DNA of 36,379 bases from Rouxiella badensis (lineage in GTDB: Bacteria > Pseudomonadota > Gammaproteobacteria > Enterobacterales > Enterobacteriaceae), in assembly GCF_002093665.1 (NCBI RefSeq), contig NZ_MRWE01000046.1, positions 1 through 36,379 on the forward strand, in the 5' to 3' direction. The notes under the pieces were generated by a model, which made no database searches, had not been told where the DNA came from, and saw only the letters and a list, made by a program, of their open reading frames with translations. Shown in pieces: positions 26,866-36,379 of the stretch. Position numbers and translations under genes: made by a program. Each line of letters starts with the position of its first letter. Within the stretch, counting starts at the first letter, position 1.

Positions 26866-27492
26866 TTACTTGGTACCAAATATCTTGTCGCCCGCGTCTC
26901 CGAGGCCAGGAATGATGTATCCCTTGTCATTCAATCCTTTATCTACGGAGGCGGTGTACAACTCAACGTCTGGATGCGCTTTCTCAAGCGCGGCAATCCC
27001 TTCCGGGGCCGCAACCAGCACCAGCACCTTAATGCTCTGGCAGCCCGCTTTCTTAAGCAGGTCGATGGTCGCAATCATCGACCCCCCGGTTGCCAGCATC
27101 GGGTCAACGACCAGCGCCAGGCGTTCTTCTATATTAGAAGCCAGCTTCTGGAAGTAAGGAACAGGTTGCAGGGTTTCTTCATCACGGTAAATGCCGACCA
27201 CGCTGATGCGTGCGCTCGGTACGTGCTCCAGCACGCCTTCCATCATGCCCAGACCCGCGCGCAGGATTGGCACAACGGTGATCTTTTTACCTTTGATCTG
27301 ATCAACTTCAACCGGGCCGTTCCATCCTTCGATGGTCACTGTCTCGGTTTCAAGATCGGCGGTCGCTTCGTAGGTCAGTAAGCTCCCTACCTCAGAAGCC
27401 AGTTCGCGAAAGCGTTTAGTGCTGATATCATTTTCACGCATCAGTCCCAGCTTGTGTTTTACCAGCGGGTGTTTCACTTCAACGATCTTCAT
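26866..27492 (-). CDS. upp: Uracil phosphoribosyltransferase
   Basis: A 208-residue cytosolic enzyme of uracil salvage: uracil + PRPP to UMP. The PRPP-binding loop is [13 protein letters not shown] (about 127-139), with [13 protein letters not shown] (about 72-84) and the uracil-binding C-terminal [17 protein letters not shown]. The sequence is almost identical to E. coli Upp, including length. AGGAGAG precedes the ATG. It is divergent from purM. Confidence 0.97.
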   Translation of the reverse strand: MKIVEVKHPLVKHKLGLMRENDISTKRFRELASEVGSLLTYEATADLETETVTIEGWNGPVEVDQIKGKKITVVPILRAGLGMMEGVLEHVPSARISVVGIYRDEETLQPVPYFQKLASNIEERLALVVDPMLATGGSMIATIDLLKKAGCQSIKVLVLVAAPEGIAALEKAHPDVELYTASVDKGLNDKGYIIPGLGDAGDKIFGTK

Positions 27493-27533
27493 TTTCTTTC
27501 TCTCCTAAGGCTGCTGACCAAAAAAATCGCGTG

Positions 27534-27562
27534 ATTATAACGCCTTTTATTTTCAACGCCAG
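27534..27562 (-). promoter_or_regulatory. upp promoter
   Basis: On the minus strand CTGGCG (27562-27557), 17-bp spacer, perfect TATAAT (27539-27534), giving a start about 35 bases before the upp ATG. Confidence 0.6.
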
Positions 27563-27662
27563 CGCCAATAGACTGATGTGGATCAATGGATTTGCGCATT
27601 AGACGTTGAATGTCATTTTTTGCCGTAATCTGAGTATAGATAGAGAAACATAACGAGACCCC

Positions 27663-27691
27663 TCGCAAACGTTTGCCTGCGCTGTTAGAAT
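27663..27691 (+). promoter_or_regulatory. purM promoter with PurR operator
   Basis: TCGCAAACGTTTGCCT (27663-27678) matches 14 of 16 bases of the PurR operator and is a near-perfect palindrome. It overlaps a weak -35 (TCGCAA); 17 bp downstream TAGAAT (27686-27691, 5/6) is the -10. PurR repression by overlap with the -35 is the known arrangement for purMN in E. coli. Confidence 0.85.
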
Positions 27692-27745
27692 TAGGCCGCT
27701 CCATTTTCAACAACCACAAAACGCATACGTCGTGGGGATTCCGCA

Positions 27746-28783
27746 GTGACCGAAAAGACCTCTCTCAGCTATAAAGACGCAGGTGTGGACATCGATGCAG
27801 GTAACGCATTGGTAGACCGCATTAAAGGTGTAGTAAAACAGACTCGTCGTCCTGAAGTCATGGGCGGACTGGGTGGTTTTGGTGCCCTGTGCGCGCTGCC
27901 GCAAAAATATCGTGAACCCGTACTGGTTTCGGGGACCGACGGCGTTGGCACTAAGCTGCGTCTGGCAATGGATTTAAAACGCCACGATACCATCGGTATC
28001 GATTTGGTCGCGATGTGTGTTAACGACTTGGTTGTTCAGGGCGCAGAACCCCTGTTCTTCCTGGACTATTATGCGACGGGCAAACTGGATGTGGATACCG
28101 CAGCCAGCGTCATCACCGGCATCGCCGAAGGCTGTAAGCAGTCTGGCTGTGCACTGGTCGGTGGTGAGACCGCAGAAATGCCGGGCATGTACCACGGCGA
28201 TGATTACGACGTTGCAGGTTTCTGCGTCGGCGTGGTTGAAAAATCAGAAATTATTGACGGCAGCAAAGTGCAGGACGGCGACGTTCTGGTTGCGCTGGCA
28301 TCAAGTGGCCCGCACTCAAACGGCTACTCTCTGGTTCGCAAAATTCTCGAAGTCAGCAAGGCCGATCCTTTGACCACCGATCTGGCGGGCAAACCTCTGG
28401 CCGATCACCTGCTTGAGCCGACCAAAATCTATGTAAAATCAATCCTTAACCTGATTGAAAACGTAGAAGTTCACGCGATCTGCCACCTGACCGGCGGCGG
28501 CTTCTGGGAAAATATCCCACGCGTGCTGCCAGACAACACCCAGGCGATTATCGACGAATCAAGCTGGAAATGGCCGGACGTGTTCGGCTGGTTGCAGCAA
28601 AATGGTAACGTCAGCAGCCACGAAATGTACCGCACGTTCAACTGCGGCGTGGGCATGCTGGTCGCCCTGCCTGCAGAATTGGCAGAACAGGCCGTGACCC
28701 TGCTCAATGACAACGGCGAACAGGCCTGGGTTATCGGTAGCATCAAGGCTTCCGACTCAGAAGAACGCGTTATCATTAAGTAA
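27746..28783 (+). CDS. purM: Phosphoribosylaminoimidazole synthetase (AIR synthase)
   Basis: A 345-residue cytosolic enzyme converting FGAM to AIR with ATP. Start is GTG, as in E. coli, with GGGG ten bases upstream. Family marks: the N-terminal [16 protein letters not shown], the [13 protein letters not shown] loop, [49 protein letters not shown] and the [10 protein letters not shown] segment. The stop is 23 bp before purN, forming the purMN operon under the PurR site. Confidence 0.97.
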   Translation: MTEKTSLSYKDAGVDIDAGNALVDRIKGVVKQTRRPEVMGGLGGFGALCALPQKYREPVLVSGTDGVGTKLRLAMDLKRHDTIGIDLVAMCVNDLVVQGAEPLFFLDYYATGKLDVDTAASVITGIAEGCKQSGCALVGGETAEMPGMYHGDDYDVAGFCVGVVEKSEIIDGSKVQDGDVLVALASSGPHSNGYSLVRKILEVSKADPLTTDLAGKPLADHLLEPTKIYVKSILNLIENVEVHAICHLTGGGFWENIPRVLPDNTQAIIDESSWKWPDVFGWLQQNGNVSSHEMYRTFNCGVGMLVALPAELAEQAVTLLNDNGEQAWVIGSIKASDSEERVIIK

Positions 28784-28806
28784 TATTCGAAGCGACGGGT
28801 ACTGAG

Positions 28807-29445
28807 ATGAAGAGGATAGTAGTTCTGGTTTCCGGGAATGGAAGCAACCTGCAGGCGGTGATTGACGCCTGCCAGCAGGGAAGAGTCAACGCAACCCTCA
28901 GTGCCGTTTTCAGTAATAAAGCGTCGGCATATGGTCTTGAACGCGCGCAGGCGGCGGGGATCCCCGCCTTTTCGCTCGATCCAAAATCCTATGCCAACCG
29001 TGAGGCGTTTGACGCCGCGCTTGCCGAAGAGATCGACGCCTATCAGCCCGATCTCGTGGTTTTGGCCGGATACATGCGTATCCTCAGCCATGACTTCGTA
29101 GCGCGTTACGCGGGGCGCATGCTGAACATCCACCCTTCTCTGCTGCCGAAATATCCCGGACTGCACACCCATCAAAAGGCCATCGACAACAATGATGCCG
29201 AACATGGGACCTCAGTGCATTTCGTAACGCAGGAGCTTGACGGTGGACCGGTGATTTTGCAGGCGAAAGTCCCTGTTTTTGAAGACGATACCGCTGAAGA
29301 TTTAAATCAGCGCGTACAGACTCAGGAGCACAACATTTACCCGCTGGTCATCAGCTGGTTTGTGGACGGACGCTTATCGCTGCGCGAGGGACAGGCGATT
29401 CTGGACGGGCAAATTTTGCCTGTCGAAGGGCACGCCGCCGACTGA
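28807..29445 (+). CDS. purN: Phosphoribosylglycinamide formyltransferase
   Basis: A 212-residue enzyme that transfers a formyl group from 10-formyl-THF to GAR in purine synthesis. Marks: VLVSGNGSNLQAVI at the N-terminus (phosphate loop), the catalytic N/H/D set in ML-NIHPSLLPKYPGLHTHQKAI (Asn and His) and the Asp in VTQELDGGPVILQAKV, and YMRILS. It follows purM and ends before an intrinsic terminator. Confidence 0.97.
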   Translation: MKRIVVLVSGNGSNLQAVIDACQQGRVNATLSAVFSNKASAYGLERAQAAGIPAFSLDPKSYANREAFDAALAEEIDAYQPDLVVLAGYMRILSHDFVARYAGRMLNIHPSLLPKYPGLHTHQKAIDNNDAEHGTSVHFVTQELDGGPVILQAKVPVFEDDTAEDLNQRVQTQEHNIYPLVISWFVDGRLSLREGQAILDGQILPVEGHAAD

Positions 29446-29476
29446 TTCTGCTGCTGTTGTATCGAGTGTTTCTTAG

Positions 29477-29500
29477 AACCGGCTTATGGCCGGTTTTTTT
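29477..29500 (+). terminator. Intrinsic terminator of purMN
   Basis: 7-bp stem AACCGGC (29477-29483) / GCCGGTT (29489-29495), 5-nt loop, run of seven T ending at 29500. Confidence 0.9.
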
Positions 29501-29507
29501 ACGCCTA

Positions 29508-29556
29508 TAAATTGTGCAAAAACTCGGCTATAATCGCGCCTAAACTGCACAATTTA
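29508..29556. promoter_or_regulatory. Inverted repeat around a TATAAT upstream of speG
   Basis: A perfect 11-bp inverted repeat, TAAATTGTGCA (29508-29518) and TGCACAATTTA (29546-29556), encloses TATAAT (29529-29534). A second TATAAT is at 29563-29568. Neither -10 has a good -35 at 16-18 bp. The speG ATG is at 29605, with AAGGAA before it. I infer a regulated promoter; the regulator is unknown. Confidence 0.5.
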
Positions 29557-29604
29557 GCTTTTTATAATAGATAGACTCCCAAAAACAGAACATTAAGGAA
29601 TCCC

Positions 29605-30180
29605 ATGTTCAGCACCTCCCGCATCAGACTCCGTCCATTGGAAAAAGACGATCTGGTGTTTGTACACCGTCTTGATAATAACGCCAACGTCATGCGCTAC
29701 TGGTTCGAAGAACCCTACGAAGCCTACGTCGAGCTTGAAGATCTCTACGCTAAACATATCCATGACCAAAGCGAACGCCGCTTTATTACCGAATTTGAGA
29801 ACACCCGCGTCGGGTTGGTCGAACTGGTTGAAATCAACCACATCCACCGCCGTGCTGAATTCCAGATAATCATCGACCCCAATCATCAGGGGCAAGGCTT
29901 TGCCAGCGAAGCGGCCCGTCTGGCGATGGACTATGCGTTTTCCGTTCTCAACCTCTACAAGCTCTATCTGATTGTTGATAAAGAGAACGAAAAGGCGATC
30001 CACATTTATAAAAAACTGGGTTTCGAAGTCGAAGCTGAGTTGAGGGACGAATTCTTCGTCAACGGCGAATATCGCAGCGTAATCCGCATGTGTATCTTCC
30101 AGCCTGAGTTTTTAATTCGCTATAAAACCAAAGCTGCAGAAAAACCTGCTGTTGAAGCGCTGGGTGCCGGCGTTCTCTAA
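29605..30180 (+). CDS. speG: Spermidine N(1)-acetyltransferase SpeG
   Basis: A 191-residue GNAT enzyme that acetylates spermidine (and spermine) with acetyl-CoA to limit polyamine toxicity. It closely follows E. coli Spe[64 protein letters not shown], then the acetyl-CoA motif [19 protein letters not shown] and the motif [32 protein letters not shown] stands ahead of the ATG. In E. coli speG is elsewhere in the genome; here it stands alone between purN and ppk. Confidence 0.95.
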   Translation: MFSTSRIRLRPLEKDDLVFVHRLDNNANVMRYWFEEPYEAYVELEDLYAKHIHDQSERRFITEFENTRVGLVELVEINHIHRRAEFQIIIDPNHQGQGFASEAARLAMDYAFSVLNLYKLYLIVDKENEKAIHIYKKLGFEVEAELRDEFFVNGEYRSVIRMCIFQPEFLIRYKTKAAEKPAVEALGAGVL

Positions 30181-30203
30181 CTCTCACCGCCCTTCTTTTC
30201 CTG

Positions 30204-30246
30204 TTCCCAACATTTCCAAACGATATGGATTTGTTGGGAATTATTT
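30204..30246 (+). terminator. Probable terminator of speG
   Basis: 9-bp stem TTCCCAACA (30204-30212) / TGTTGGGAA (30232-30240) with an inner TCCA/TGGA pairing in the 19-nt loop, then TTATTT. Lower-quality T-run. Confidence 0.55.
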
Positions 30247-30367
30247 GGACTTTCTTGTCAATCTCTCGCAATAATGCAAGAAGATACTAGGCCCTCTCCC
30301 AAAAGGCAGCGCAGGCTCAAAATGCGTCTTGATGGGCCAGGTTTCAGGCTAAATGAACGGAGTGAAA

Positions 30368-32443
30368 ATGGGTCAGGAAAAACTGTACATAGACAAGGAA
30401 TTGAGCTGGTTATCTTTTAACGAGCGAGTTTTGCAGGAAGCGGCAGACAAGACTAATCCACTGATTGAACGAATGCGTTTTCTGGGGATTTATTCGAACA
30501 ATCTCGATGAGTTCTATAAGGTCCGCTTTGCCGATTTGAAGCGCCGGATACTGATTAGCGAAGAGCAGGGTTTTATTGGTGCCTCGCGCCATCTGCTGAA
30601 GAAAATCCAGGCCAAGGTGATGCGTATCGATCAAGAGTTCGATAGCCTCTATAACGACCTGCTGTTGGAAATGGCACGCAACCAAATATTTCTAATCAAC
30701 GAGCGCCAGGTTTCCGAAAATCAGCAAGCCTGGCTACGCCAGTACTTCAAGCATCATCTCCGTCAGCACATTACCCCTATTCTGGTCAATCAGGAAACCA
30801 ATCTGGTGCAGTTCCTGAAGGACGACTACACCTATCTGGCGGTAGAGATTATTCGCGGCGAGAAGATTGACTACGCGCTGCTCGAAATCCCGTCCGACAA
30901 AGTTCCACGTTTCGTCAACCTGCCGCCGGAAGCCCCGCGCCGCCGCAAACCAATGATTCTGCTCGACAACATTCTGCGCTACTGCCTGGACGATATCTTC
31001 AAGGGTTTCTTCGACTACGACACGCTCAACGCCTATTCAATGAAGATGACCCGCGACGCCGAGTATGACTTGGTGACGGAAATGGAGTCGAGCCTGCTCG
31101 AGCTGATGTCGTCGAGCCTGAAGCAGCGTTTAACCGCCGAGCCGGTGCGATTTGTTTATCAGCGCGATATGCCCGACGAGATGGTTGAGCTGCTGCGCGA
31201 AAAACTCGGTATCTCGAACTACGACTCAGTCATACCCGGCGGTCGTTACCACAACTTCAAAGATTTCATCAGCTTCCCGAACGTCGGCAAGGCCAATATG
31301 GTCTATCGCCCGATGCCGCGCCTGCGTCATCTGTGGTTTGACAAATTCCGTAACGGGTTTGCCGCAATTCGCCAGCAGGACGTGCTGCTCTACTACCCTT
31401 ATTACACCTTCGAACACGTGCTCGAATTGCTGCGTCAGGCGGCCTTCGATCCTAACGTGCTGTCCATCAAGATAAACATCTACCGCGTTGCTAAAGACTC
31501 GCGCATCATCGAGTCGATGATCCACGCGGCTCACAACGGCAAGAAAGTCACCGTGGTGGTTGAGCTGCAGGCGCGCTTTGATGAAGAGGCCAATATTCAC
31601 TGGGCCAAACGTCTGACTGAAGCCGGTGTGCACGTTATTTTCTCCGCGCCGGGCCTGAAGATTCACGCCAAACTATTTCTTATCTCCCGACGCGAAGATG
31701 ACGAAATTGTCCGCTATGCTCATATTGGGACCGGTAATTTCAATGAAAAAACGGCCCGTTTGTATACCGACTATTCGCTACTGACCGCCGACTCAAGAAT
31801 CACCAATGAAGTGCGCCGCGTGTTCAACTTCATCGAGAATCCGTATCGGCCGGTCACCTTTGAACATCTGATGGTTTCACCGCAAAACTCGCGCAGCATG
31901 CTGTACGGACTTATCGATCAGGAAATTGCCAATGCGCAGGCCGGTGAAAAAGCAGGGATCACTCTAAAAATCAATAATCTGGTCGATAAAGGCCTGGTTG
32001 ACAGACTCTACGCTGCCTCTAATTTCGGGGTCAAAATCCGTCTGTTGATCCGCGGTATGTGCTCTCTGGTACCGAATCTGCCCGGCGTCAGTGAAAACAT
32101 TCAGGTCACCAGTATCGTTGACCGGTACCTTGAACATGACCGGGTCTATGTTTTTGAAAATAAAGGCGATCGGAAGGTGTTTATTTCATCCGCTGACTGG
32201 ATGACGCGAAATATCGATTACCGCATTGAGGTTGCCGTCGCCGTGCTCGATCCTCGTCTGAAGCAGCGCGTGCTGGATCTGCTGGCAATCCAATTTAGTG
32301 ACACGGTGAAAGCGAGAATTATTGATAAAGATCTCAGTAACCGTTATGTTCCACGCGGAAATCGTCGCAAAGTGCGTGCGCAGGTGGCGATCTATGACTA
32401 TTTGCACGCGTTCGAAAATGAAAATCAAAAAACCACTCACTGA
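30368..32443 (+). CDS. ppk: Polyphosphate kinase
   Basis: A 691-residue PPK1 that reversibly polymerises the gamma-phosphate of ATP into polyphosphate. The N-terminal [22 protein letters not shown] matches E. coli, and GGAG five bases before ATG 30368 supports that start (an ATG at 30353 would add five residues). Two PLD-like catalytic domains hold the phospho-His [11 protein letters not shown] (equivalent of E. coli H435, here about 433) and [12 protein letters not shown] (equivalent of H592). RNRAVxx-like basic stretches ([12 protein letters not shown]) are conserved. ppx follows after 32 bp, the usual ppk-ppx operon. Confidence 0.97.
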   Translation: MGQEKLYIDKELSWLSFNERVLQEAADKTNPLIERMRFLGIYSNNLDEFYKVRFADLKRRILISEEQGFIGASRHLLKKIQAKVMRIDQEFDSLYNDLLLEMARNQIFLINERQVSENQQAWLRQYFKHHLRQHITPILVNQETNLVQFLKDDYTYLAVEIIRGEKIDYALLEIPSDKVPRFVNLPPEAPRRRKPMILLDNILRYCLDDIFKGFFDYDTLNAYSMKMTRDAEYDLVTEMESSLLELMSSSLKQRLTAEPVRFVYQRDMPDEMVELLREKLGISNYDSVIPGGRYHNFKDFISFPNVGKANMVYRPMPRLRHLWFDKFRNGFAAIRQQDVLLYYPYYTFEHVLELLRQAAFDPNVLSIKINIYRVAKDSRIIESMIHAAHNGKKVTVVVELQARFDEEANIHWAKRLTEAGVHVIFSAPGLKIHAKLFLISRREDDEIVRYAHIGTGNFNEKTARLYTDYSLLTADSRITNEVRRVFNFIENPYRPVTFEHLMVSPQNSRSMLYGLIDQEIANAQAGEKAGITLKINNLVDKGLVDRLYAASNFGVKIRLLIRGMCSLVPNLPGVSENIQVTSIVDRYLEHDRVYVFENKGDRKVFISSADWMTRNIDYRIEVAVAVLDPRLKQRVLDLLAIQFSDTVKARIIDKDLSNRYVPRGNRRKVRAQVAIYDYLHAFENENQKTTH

Positions 32444-32475
32444 GCAAGCCCGATGATTTTGGAGCCAAGACACCC

Positions 32476-34038
32476 ATGCCGTTAAACAGCCCAATGACCG
32501 CCAAGCCACAGGAAATTGCCGCTATCGATCTGGGATCGAACAGTTTTCATATGGTGATAGCCCGCGTCGTTAACGGCGCACTTCAGGTATTAGGGCGACT
32601 GAAGCAGCGCGTCCATCTGGCCGATGGCCTAGACAGCAACAACGTTCTCAGTGAGGAGGCTATTCAGCGTGGTCTCGACTGTCTTGCGCTGTTTGCGGAA
32701 CGTTTGCAGGGGTTTCCCGGCGACAACGTGACCATCGTAGGCACACACTCACTGCGTCAGGCAGTGAACGCCGAAGAGTTCCTGCAACGCGCCGCCGAGG
32801 TTATCCCTTATCCAATTGAAATTATTTCCGGTCAGGAAGAAGCCCGTCTGATCTTCATGGGCGTGGAACACACGCAGCCTGAAAAAGGGCGCAAACTGGT
32901 CATCGATATTGGCGGCGGTTCAACCGAGCTGGTCATTGGTGAAGACTTCGAACCCCTGCTGGCCGAGAGCCGCCGCATGGGCTGTGTCAGCTTCGCGCAG
33001 CTGTTCTTCCGCGGCGGCGAGATTAACCGCAGCAACTTCAAGCGTGCGCGCCTCGCGGCAGCGCAAAAGCTCGAGACGCTGGCATGGCAGTACCGCCTGC
33101 AGGGTTGGCAGTACGCGCTAGGCGCATCGGGGACGATTAAAGCGACTCACGAAGTGCTGGTCGAGATGGGCGAAAAAGACGGGCTTATCACCGCCGAGCG
33201 TCTGGAAATGCTGGCCGATGAAGTGATGAAGTACAAAAACTTCAGCGCCCTGAGCCTGCCGGGACTGTCGGAAGACCGCCAGTCGGTATTTGTACCGGGT
33301 CTGGCCATCCTCTGCGGCGTGTTCGATGCGCTGGCTATTAAAGAGCTGCGCCTCTCCGACGGCGCGCTGCGAGAAGGCGTGCTGTATGAAATGGAAGGCC
33401 GTTTCCGTCATCAGGATATCCGCAGCCGGACCGCGAAAAGCCTCGCCGACCACTATAACATTGACCGCGAACAGGCTCGTCGCGTTCTGGAAACGACAGA
33501 AACGCTGTACACCCAATGGCTGGCGCAAAACCCGAGTCTGGCGCAGCCGCAGCTCGAGTCGCTGCTCAAATGGGCTTCGATGCTGCATGAGGTTGGGTTG
33601 GGTATCAACCACAGCGGCATGCATCGCCATTCTGCCTATATCCTGCAGAACTCGAACCTGCCGGGCTTCACTCAGGAGCAGCAGACGCTGCTGGCGACGC
33701 TGGTTCGCTTCCAGCGCAAGGCAATCCGCCTTGATGACCTGCCGCGCCTGAACCTGTTCAAGAAAAAGCACTACCTGCCGCTGATTCAGCTGCTGCGTCT
33801 AGGCGCGTTGCTCAATAACCAGCGTCAGTCCACCACGCAGCCTGAAACCCTGCGTCTGCACACCGACGACAACCACTGGACGCTGTGTTTCCCTGCCGGA
33901 TTCATGGCGCAGAACAACCTGGTGCTGTTAGACTTTGAGCGTGAACAGAACTACTGGAGCGACGTAACCGGCTGGAAGCTGATGCTCGAGGAAGAAGAGG
34001 CAGACGAAGAAGAAGACAAGAAAGAAGAGCAGAAGTAA
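32476..34038 (+). CDS. ppx: Exopolyphosphatase
   Basis: A 520-residue Ppx/GppA family enzyme (ASKHA fold) that removes terminal phosphate from polyphosphate. The N-terminal [15 protein letters not shown] is phosphate 1, the middle [16 protein letters not shown] is phosphate 2, GASGTIKA and the C-terminal [21 protein letters not shown] (HD-like domain) follow. The C-terminus ends in an acidic tail ([16 protein letters not shown]), longer than in E. coli (513 aa). The ribosome site GGAG is 12 bases from the ATG, slightly long. It converges on yfgF. Confidence 0.96.
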   Translation: MPLNSPMTAKPQEIAAIDLGSNSFHMVIARVVNGALQVLGRLKQRVHLADGLDSNNVLSEEAIQRGLDCLALFAERLQGFPGDNVTIVGTHSLRQAVNAEEFLQRAAEVIPYPIEIISGQEEARLIFMGVEHTQPEKGRKLVIDIGGGSTELVIGEDFEPLLAESRRMGCVSFAQLFFRGGEINRSNFKRARLAAAQKLETLAWQYRLQGWQYALGASGTIKATHEVLVEMGEKDGLITAERLEMLADEVMKYKNFSALSLPGLSEDRQSVFVPGLAILCGVFDALAIKELRLSDGALREGVLYEMEGRFRHQDIRSRTAKSLADHYNIDREQARRVLETTETLYTQWLAQNPSLAQPQLESLLKWASMLHEVGLGINHSGMHRHSAYILQNSNLPGFTQEQQTLLATLVRFQRKAIRLDDLPRLNLFKKKHYLPLIQLLRLGALLNNQRQSTTQPETLRLHTDDNHWTLCFPAGFMAQNNLVLLDFEREQNYWSDVTGWKLMLEEEEADEEEDKKEEQK

Positions 34039-34095
34039 GCGCTCTTCTCCTGGCCGTGCGCGGTGCCATTGATGTGGCCGTGCACGGCTGACGCA

Positions 34096-36345
34096 CTACG
34101 GATTGACCCACGTCTCAGGCACAAGAAGCTGTGACAAAGGCTGTCGTTGCCCCACCCACTCCCCCTGCATATAATCGACGCCCATCTGGCGCAATGCCTC
34201 CTGCTGTTCCTCGCTATCAACCTGTTCTGCCACCACCGCCATGCGTTTAACCCGCGCCACCTGGCAGATTGAGGTAATAACGCACTTGTCTAAGGCGTCG
34301 GTGAGCATGTGACGGACAAAGCTGCCGTCTACCTTAATCACATCCGCCTCGACCTGCTTCAGGCGATCGTAGGTAGTGTAACCTTTGCCGAAGCCGTCAA
34401 GCGCAATACGGCAACCAAACTGGCGCAGATTTCTGAAGGCCTTCATCACGTAGCTAATATCCTGCAACAGGCAGGACTCTTTCATCTCCAGCAAAATCTG
34501 ATAAGGCTCAACCTGATGCTGGGTCATCAGTAGCTTGAACTCCTGACAAAATGAGGGACGATAAAGCGTAGAGGATGAAATTTTTAACGCAATTCGCATG
34601 CTGGGCAACTGCGCTCGTTGACGGTCGATATACGCCAGCGCCTGCTTAATGACCCAGATATCCAGCTGATAGTCTAGGCCAAACTCCTGCACAACGGGCA
34701 GGAATAAGTCGTCGGGAATCGACCGGCCATCGTTACCCAACAGGCTTGGAACAATCTCCTGATAAGTATCCCCCCGGACGCCGTTAATCGGCTGGGCAAG
34801 CAGCACAAACCTGTCCTCGTCCAATGCGCGCTGAATCAAATGCAGCAGCTCGACTTTAGTTTCAATATCGGCCTGCATCTGACTGTACTCGCTCTTTTTA
34901 TGCTCCAGCTCACCGGTCACCAGTGAGACCTCGGCGATGCCGCTCAGCTCGCCGAGCAGGCTATGCAAATGCACCACAGGCGGATAAATCAGGCACCATG
35001 CGAGGCCAATATTGGGATGCACCGGCAGACCGTTCCAGATCAAACGGAAATTTTTGATGCACTGCTGAAGCTGTTCGAGTTTGTCTTGTGCTCCTTCAGG
35101 ATTGAGGCGCAGAACCAGATCGTGCCCCGGTAAATGATAGATGCCTTCATCCGGTTGCAGGTAGGGACGCAGAGCGAAGACCAGCTGCTGTTTAAACTGA
35201 ATGCGTAACCGCATGCCATAGTTTTTGCTCAGCACGTCCATCTGCGCCACGCGGACGAAACAGAGCACGGAGCGCGGAAAAAGCTTCACGTCGCGGCTAA
35301 ACGCCCGCAGGTTGGCCAGACCGACAACAGGATCGAGCAACGCTAATTGACTCACCTTGCGCATTAAAATACGCTCACGAGACGCACTTGCCGAGACCAG
35401 CAGCAGACACAGCGTAAAGCCAAACATCAGAGCAGAAATAAAGGTCAGATGATTAAGCAGATCGCTGTTATCAACAAACCCCTGATAATGTTTGAATAAT
35501 ATGATCAGCGCTATTGACCAGACCAGCGTAATAAAATGATAGCCATATCGCTTCGCACCCAACAGCATAACCGGTAATAATAGGGTCAGTGTGTAATCAC
35601 CCAGCAGCATGTCAGCAGGATCATCATGTAAACTGCGGGTGCAAAGTAAAATCACCAGTAACACCAGGGTTGATGCCCAAAGAATAAATTCGGTGACCTG
35701 AATATCAACCGCGCGCTGGCGGGTAAATTTCTGCCACAGTACGCGCCAATAAGACGGCTTGCAGGCGACGCGCAGCAGCATATAAAAAAGATGTCCGCAC
35801 AGCGAAATACCGAGCATTATTCCCTGATAATTTATCAAGGTGCGCAGCGTCATCACATTTTTATCCGCCAGCCCTAAATAATCGGGCAGTCTTCCGCTCT
35901 CGACAACCATTTGCAAAATGATAATAAATAGGGTCGGCAGGATGATGACTAGCCAGATTAGTCTGGGGAAGGAATGATACAGCAGGCCGAAGGAGGCGGT
36001 TGCACGCCTGCGGGTATGAAAGCGATATCCAGCCCAGGCCAGACAAAGGGGCAGCAGGTAGACCAGCGTCAAAATGAGGCTTGTCTTAGCCTCGAGATCA
36101 AAGAAGTCGCGTAAAAAAAGTGCCAAAGCGATCCCCGGCAGCGCACGCCAGTCGAATATCATCAGCAGTGCGACGCAGGCCGCCAGCGGTAAATACAGCA
36201 GGTAAGTGCGCCCATCGTCCAGCAACAGCATGGCAGAAAGCCAAGAGGCAAGAGGAATAATGGCCAAAGCACAAAGCAGGGAAATTCCCCACCGGCGACA
36301 GGAAGACCCGTTCGGCGTTATTAACTTTTTACTCAGTCGGGCCAT
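34096..36345 (-). CDS. yfgF: YfgF-like membrane GGDEF/EAL protein, degenerate catalytic site
   Basis: A 749-residue protein. A MASE1-like N-terminus with about eight to nine membrane helices (residues 20 to about 330) is followed by a degenerate GGDEF domain (signature replaced by LPGHDLVL near residue 410) and a C-terminal EAL domain (about 515-745). The architecture and length match E. coli YfgF (747), a c-di-GMP phosphodiesterase important under anoxia. Retained EAL residues: E530, E620, D650, K671, D673, E707, Q727. Changed: the ExLxR Arg is S534, the metal-binding Asn is K588, the second Asp of DDFGTG is G651, with K654 for the Thr. Catalysis is therefore doubtful. No clear ribosome site precedes the ATG; a TATAAT is at 36367-36362. 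It lies downstream of ppx, convergent. Confidence 0.88.
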   Translation of the reverse strand: MARLSKKLITPNGSSCRRWGISLLCALAIIPLASWLSAMLLLDDGRTYLLYLPLAACVALLMIFDWRALPGIALALFLRDFFDLEAKTSLILTLVYLLPLCLAWAGYRFHTRRRATASFGLLYHSFPRLIWLVIILPTLFIIILQMVVESGRLPDYLGLADKNVMTLRTLINYQGIMLGISLCGHLFYMLLRVACKPSYWRVLWQKFTRQRAVDIQVTEFILWASTLVLLVILLCTRSLHDDPADMLLGDYTLTLLLPVMLLGAKRYGYHFITLVWSIALIILFKHYQGFVDNSDLLNHLTFISALMFGFTLCLLLVSASASRERILMRKVSQLALLDPVVGLANLRAFSRDVKLFPRSVLCFVRVAQMDVLSKNYGMRLRIQFKQQLVFALRPYLQPDEGIYHLPGHDLVLRLNPEGAQDKLEQLQQCIKNFRLIWNGLPVHPNIGLAWCLIYPPVVHLHSLLGELSGIAEVSLVTGELEHKKSEYSQMQADIETKVELLHLIQRALDEDRFVLLAQPINGVRGDTYQEIVPSLLGNDGRSIPDDLFLPVVQEFGLDYQLDIWVIKQALAYIDRQRAQLPSMRIALKISSSTLYRPSFCQEFKLLMTQHQVEPYQILLEMKESCLLQDISYVMKAFRNLRQFGCRIALDGFGKGYTTYDRLKQVEADVIKVDGSFVRHMLTDALDKCVITSICQVARVKRMAVVAEQVDSEEQQEALRQMGVDYMQGEWVGQRQPLSQLLVPETWVNP

Positions 36346-36361
36346 AATGAATTAATCATGT

Positions 36362-36367
36362 ATTATA
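36362..36367 (-). promoter_or_regulatory. -10 element of yfgF
   Basis: Perfect TATAAT on the minus strand, 16 bases upstream of the yfgF start codon. Any -35 falls beyond the window edge. Confidence 0.4.
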
Positions 36368-36379
36368 GAGGTAATAATC

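Noticed and set aside
30255-30275. Possible Pho box upstream of ppk
   Set aside because: TTGTCA is present but only 8 of 18 positions agree with the Pho box consensus.

Overview
The window is a stretch of chromosome from a member of the Enterobacterales. Gene content and order match the Escherichia coli region running from nudK/narQ-acrD through dapE, purC, bamC-dapA, gcvR-bcp, bepA, hda, uraA-upp, purMN and ppk-ppx to yfgF. Protein similarity is high but not that of Escherichia itself. There are several family-specific differences: narP sits where E. coli has narQ, a M15 peptidase gene follows dapE, DUF441 and AlaX genes flank tmcA, and speG lies between purN and ppk. ERIC-type repeats are present. 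I infer a Yersiniaceae-like genus (Serratia/Rahnella/Ewingella/Rouxiella type); this placement is inference. No phage, integrase, transposase, rRNA, tRNA or CRISPR array was seen.

Layout. 1-2720: an edge repeat, then two divergent genes for secreted cysteine-containing proteins of unknown role (DUF1176 and DUF3298/RsiV-like). 2775-4534: nudK, a narP-like response regulator with an unusual N-terminal extension, and a small winged-helix protein. 4535-9082: the acrD efflux pump with a BaeR-like upstream site, the 19-residue ypfM gene in the long gap behind it, and a GNAT acetyltransferase. 9245-12389: yffB-dapE-M15 peptidase (tightly coupled), ypfN, and ypfH facing them. 12536-16987 (minus strand): ypfJ, two tandem ERIC-like repeats, then a DUF441-tmcA-alaX cluster. 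17153-19981 (minus): dapA-bamC and purC. 20219-21283: gcvR-bcp. 21327-25261: perM, bepA-arsC(yfgD), hda. 25439-29445: upp-uraA (minus) diverging from purM-purN. 29605-34038: speG, ppk-ppx. 34096-36345: a yfgF-like membrane GGDEF/EAL protein.

How the genes work together: dapA and dapE serve the diaminopimelate/lysine pathway. purC, purM, purN, upp and uraA cover purine synthesis and uracil salvage; purM has a clear PurR box. bamC and bepA serve outer-membrane assembly and quality control. ppk and ppx set polyphosphate levels, tmcA and alaX act on tRNA fidelity, and hda regulates DnaA.

Most of the window is conserved core genome, and I found no convincing undescribed multi-gene system. The observations most worth a second look are the YfgF homologue whose EAL site has lost three key residues, the inverted repeat around a TATAAT upstream of speG, the palindrome on the narP promoter, the ERIC-like repeats, the edge repeat, and the cytoplasmic-looking M15 peptidase fused translationally to dapE.
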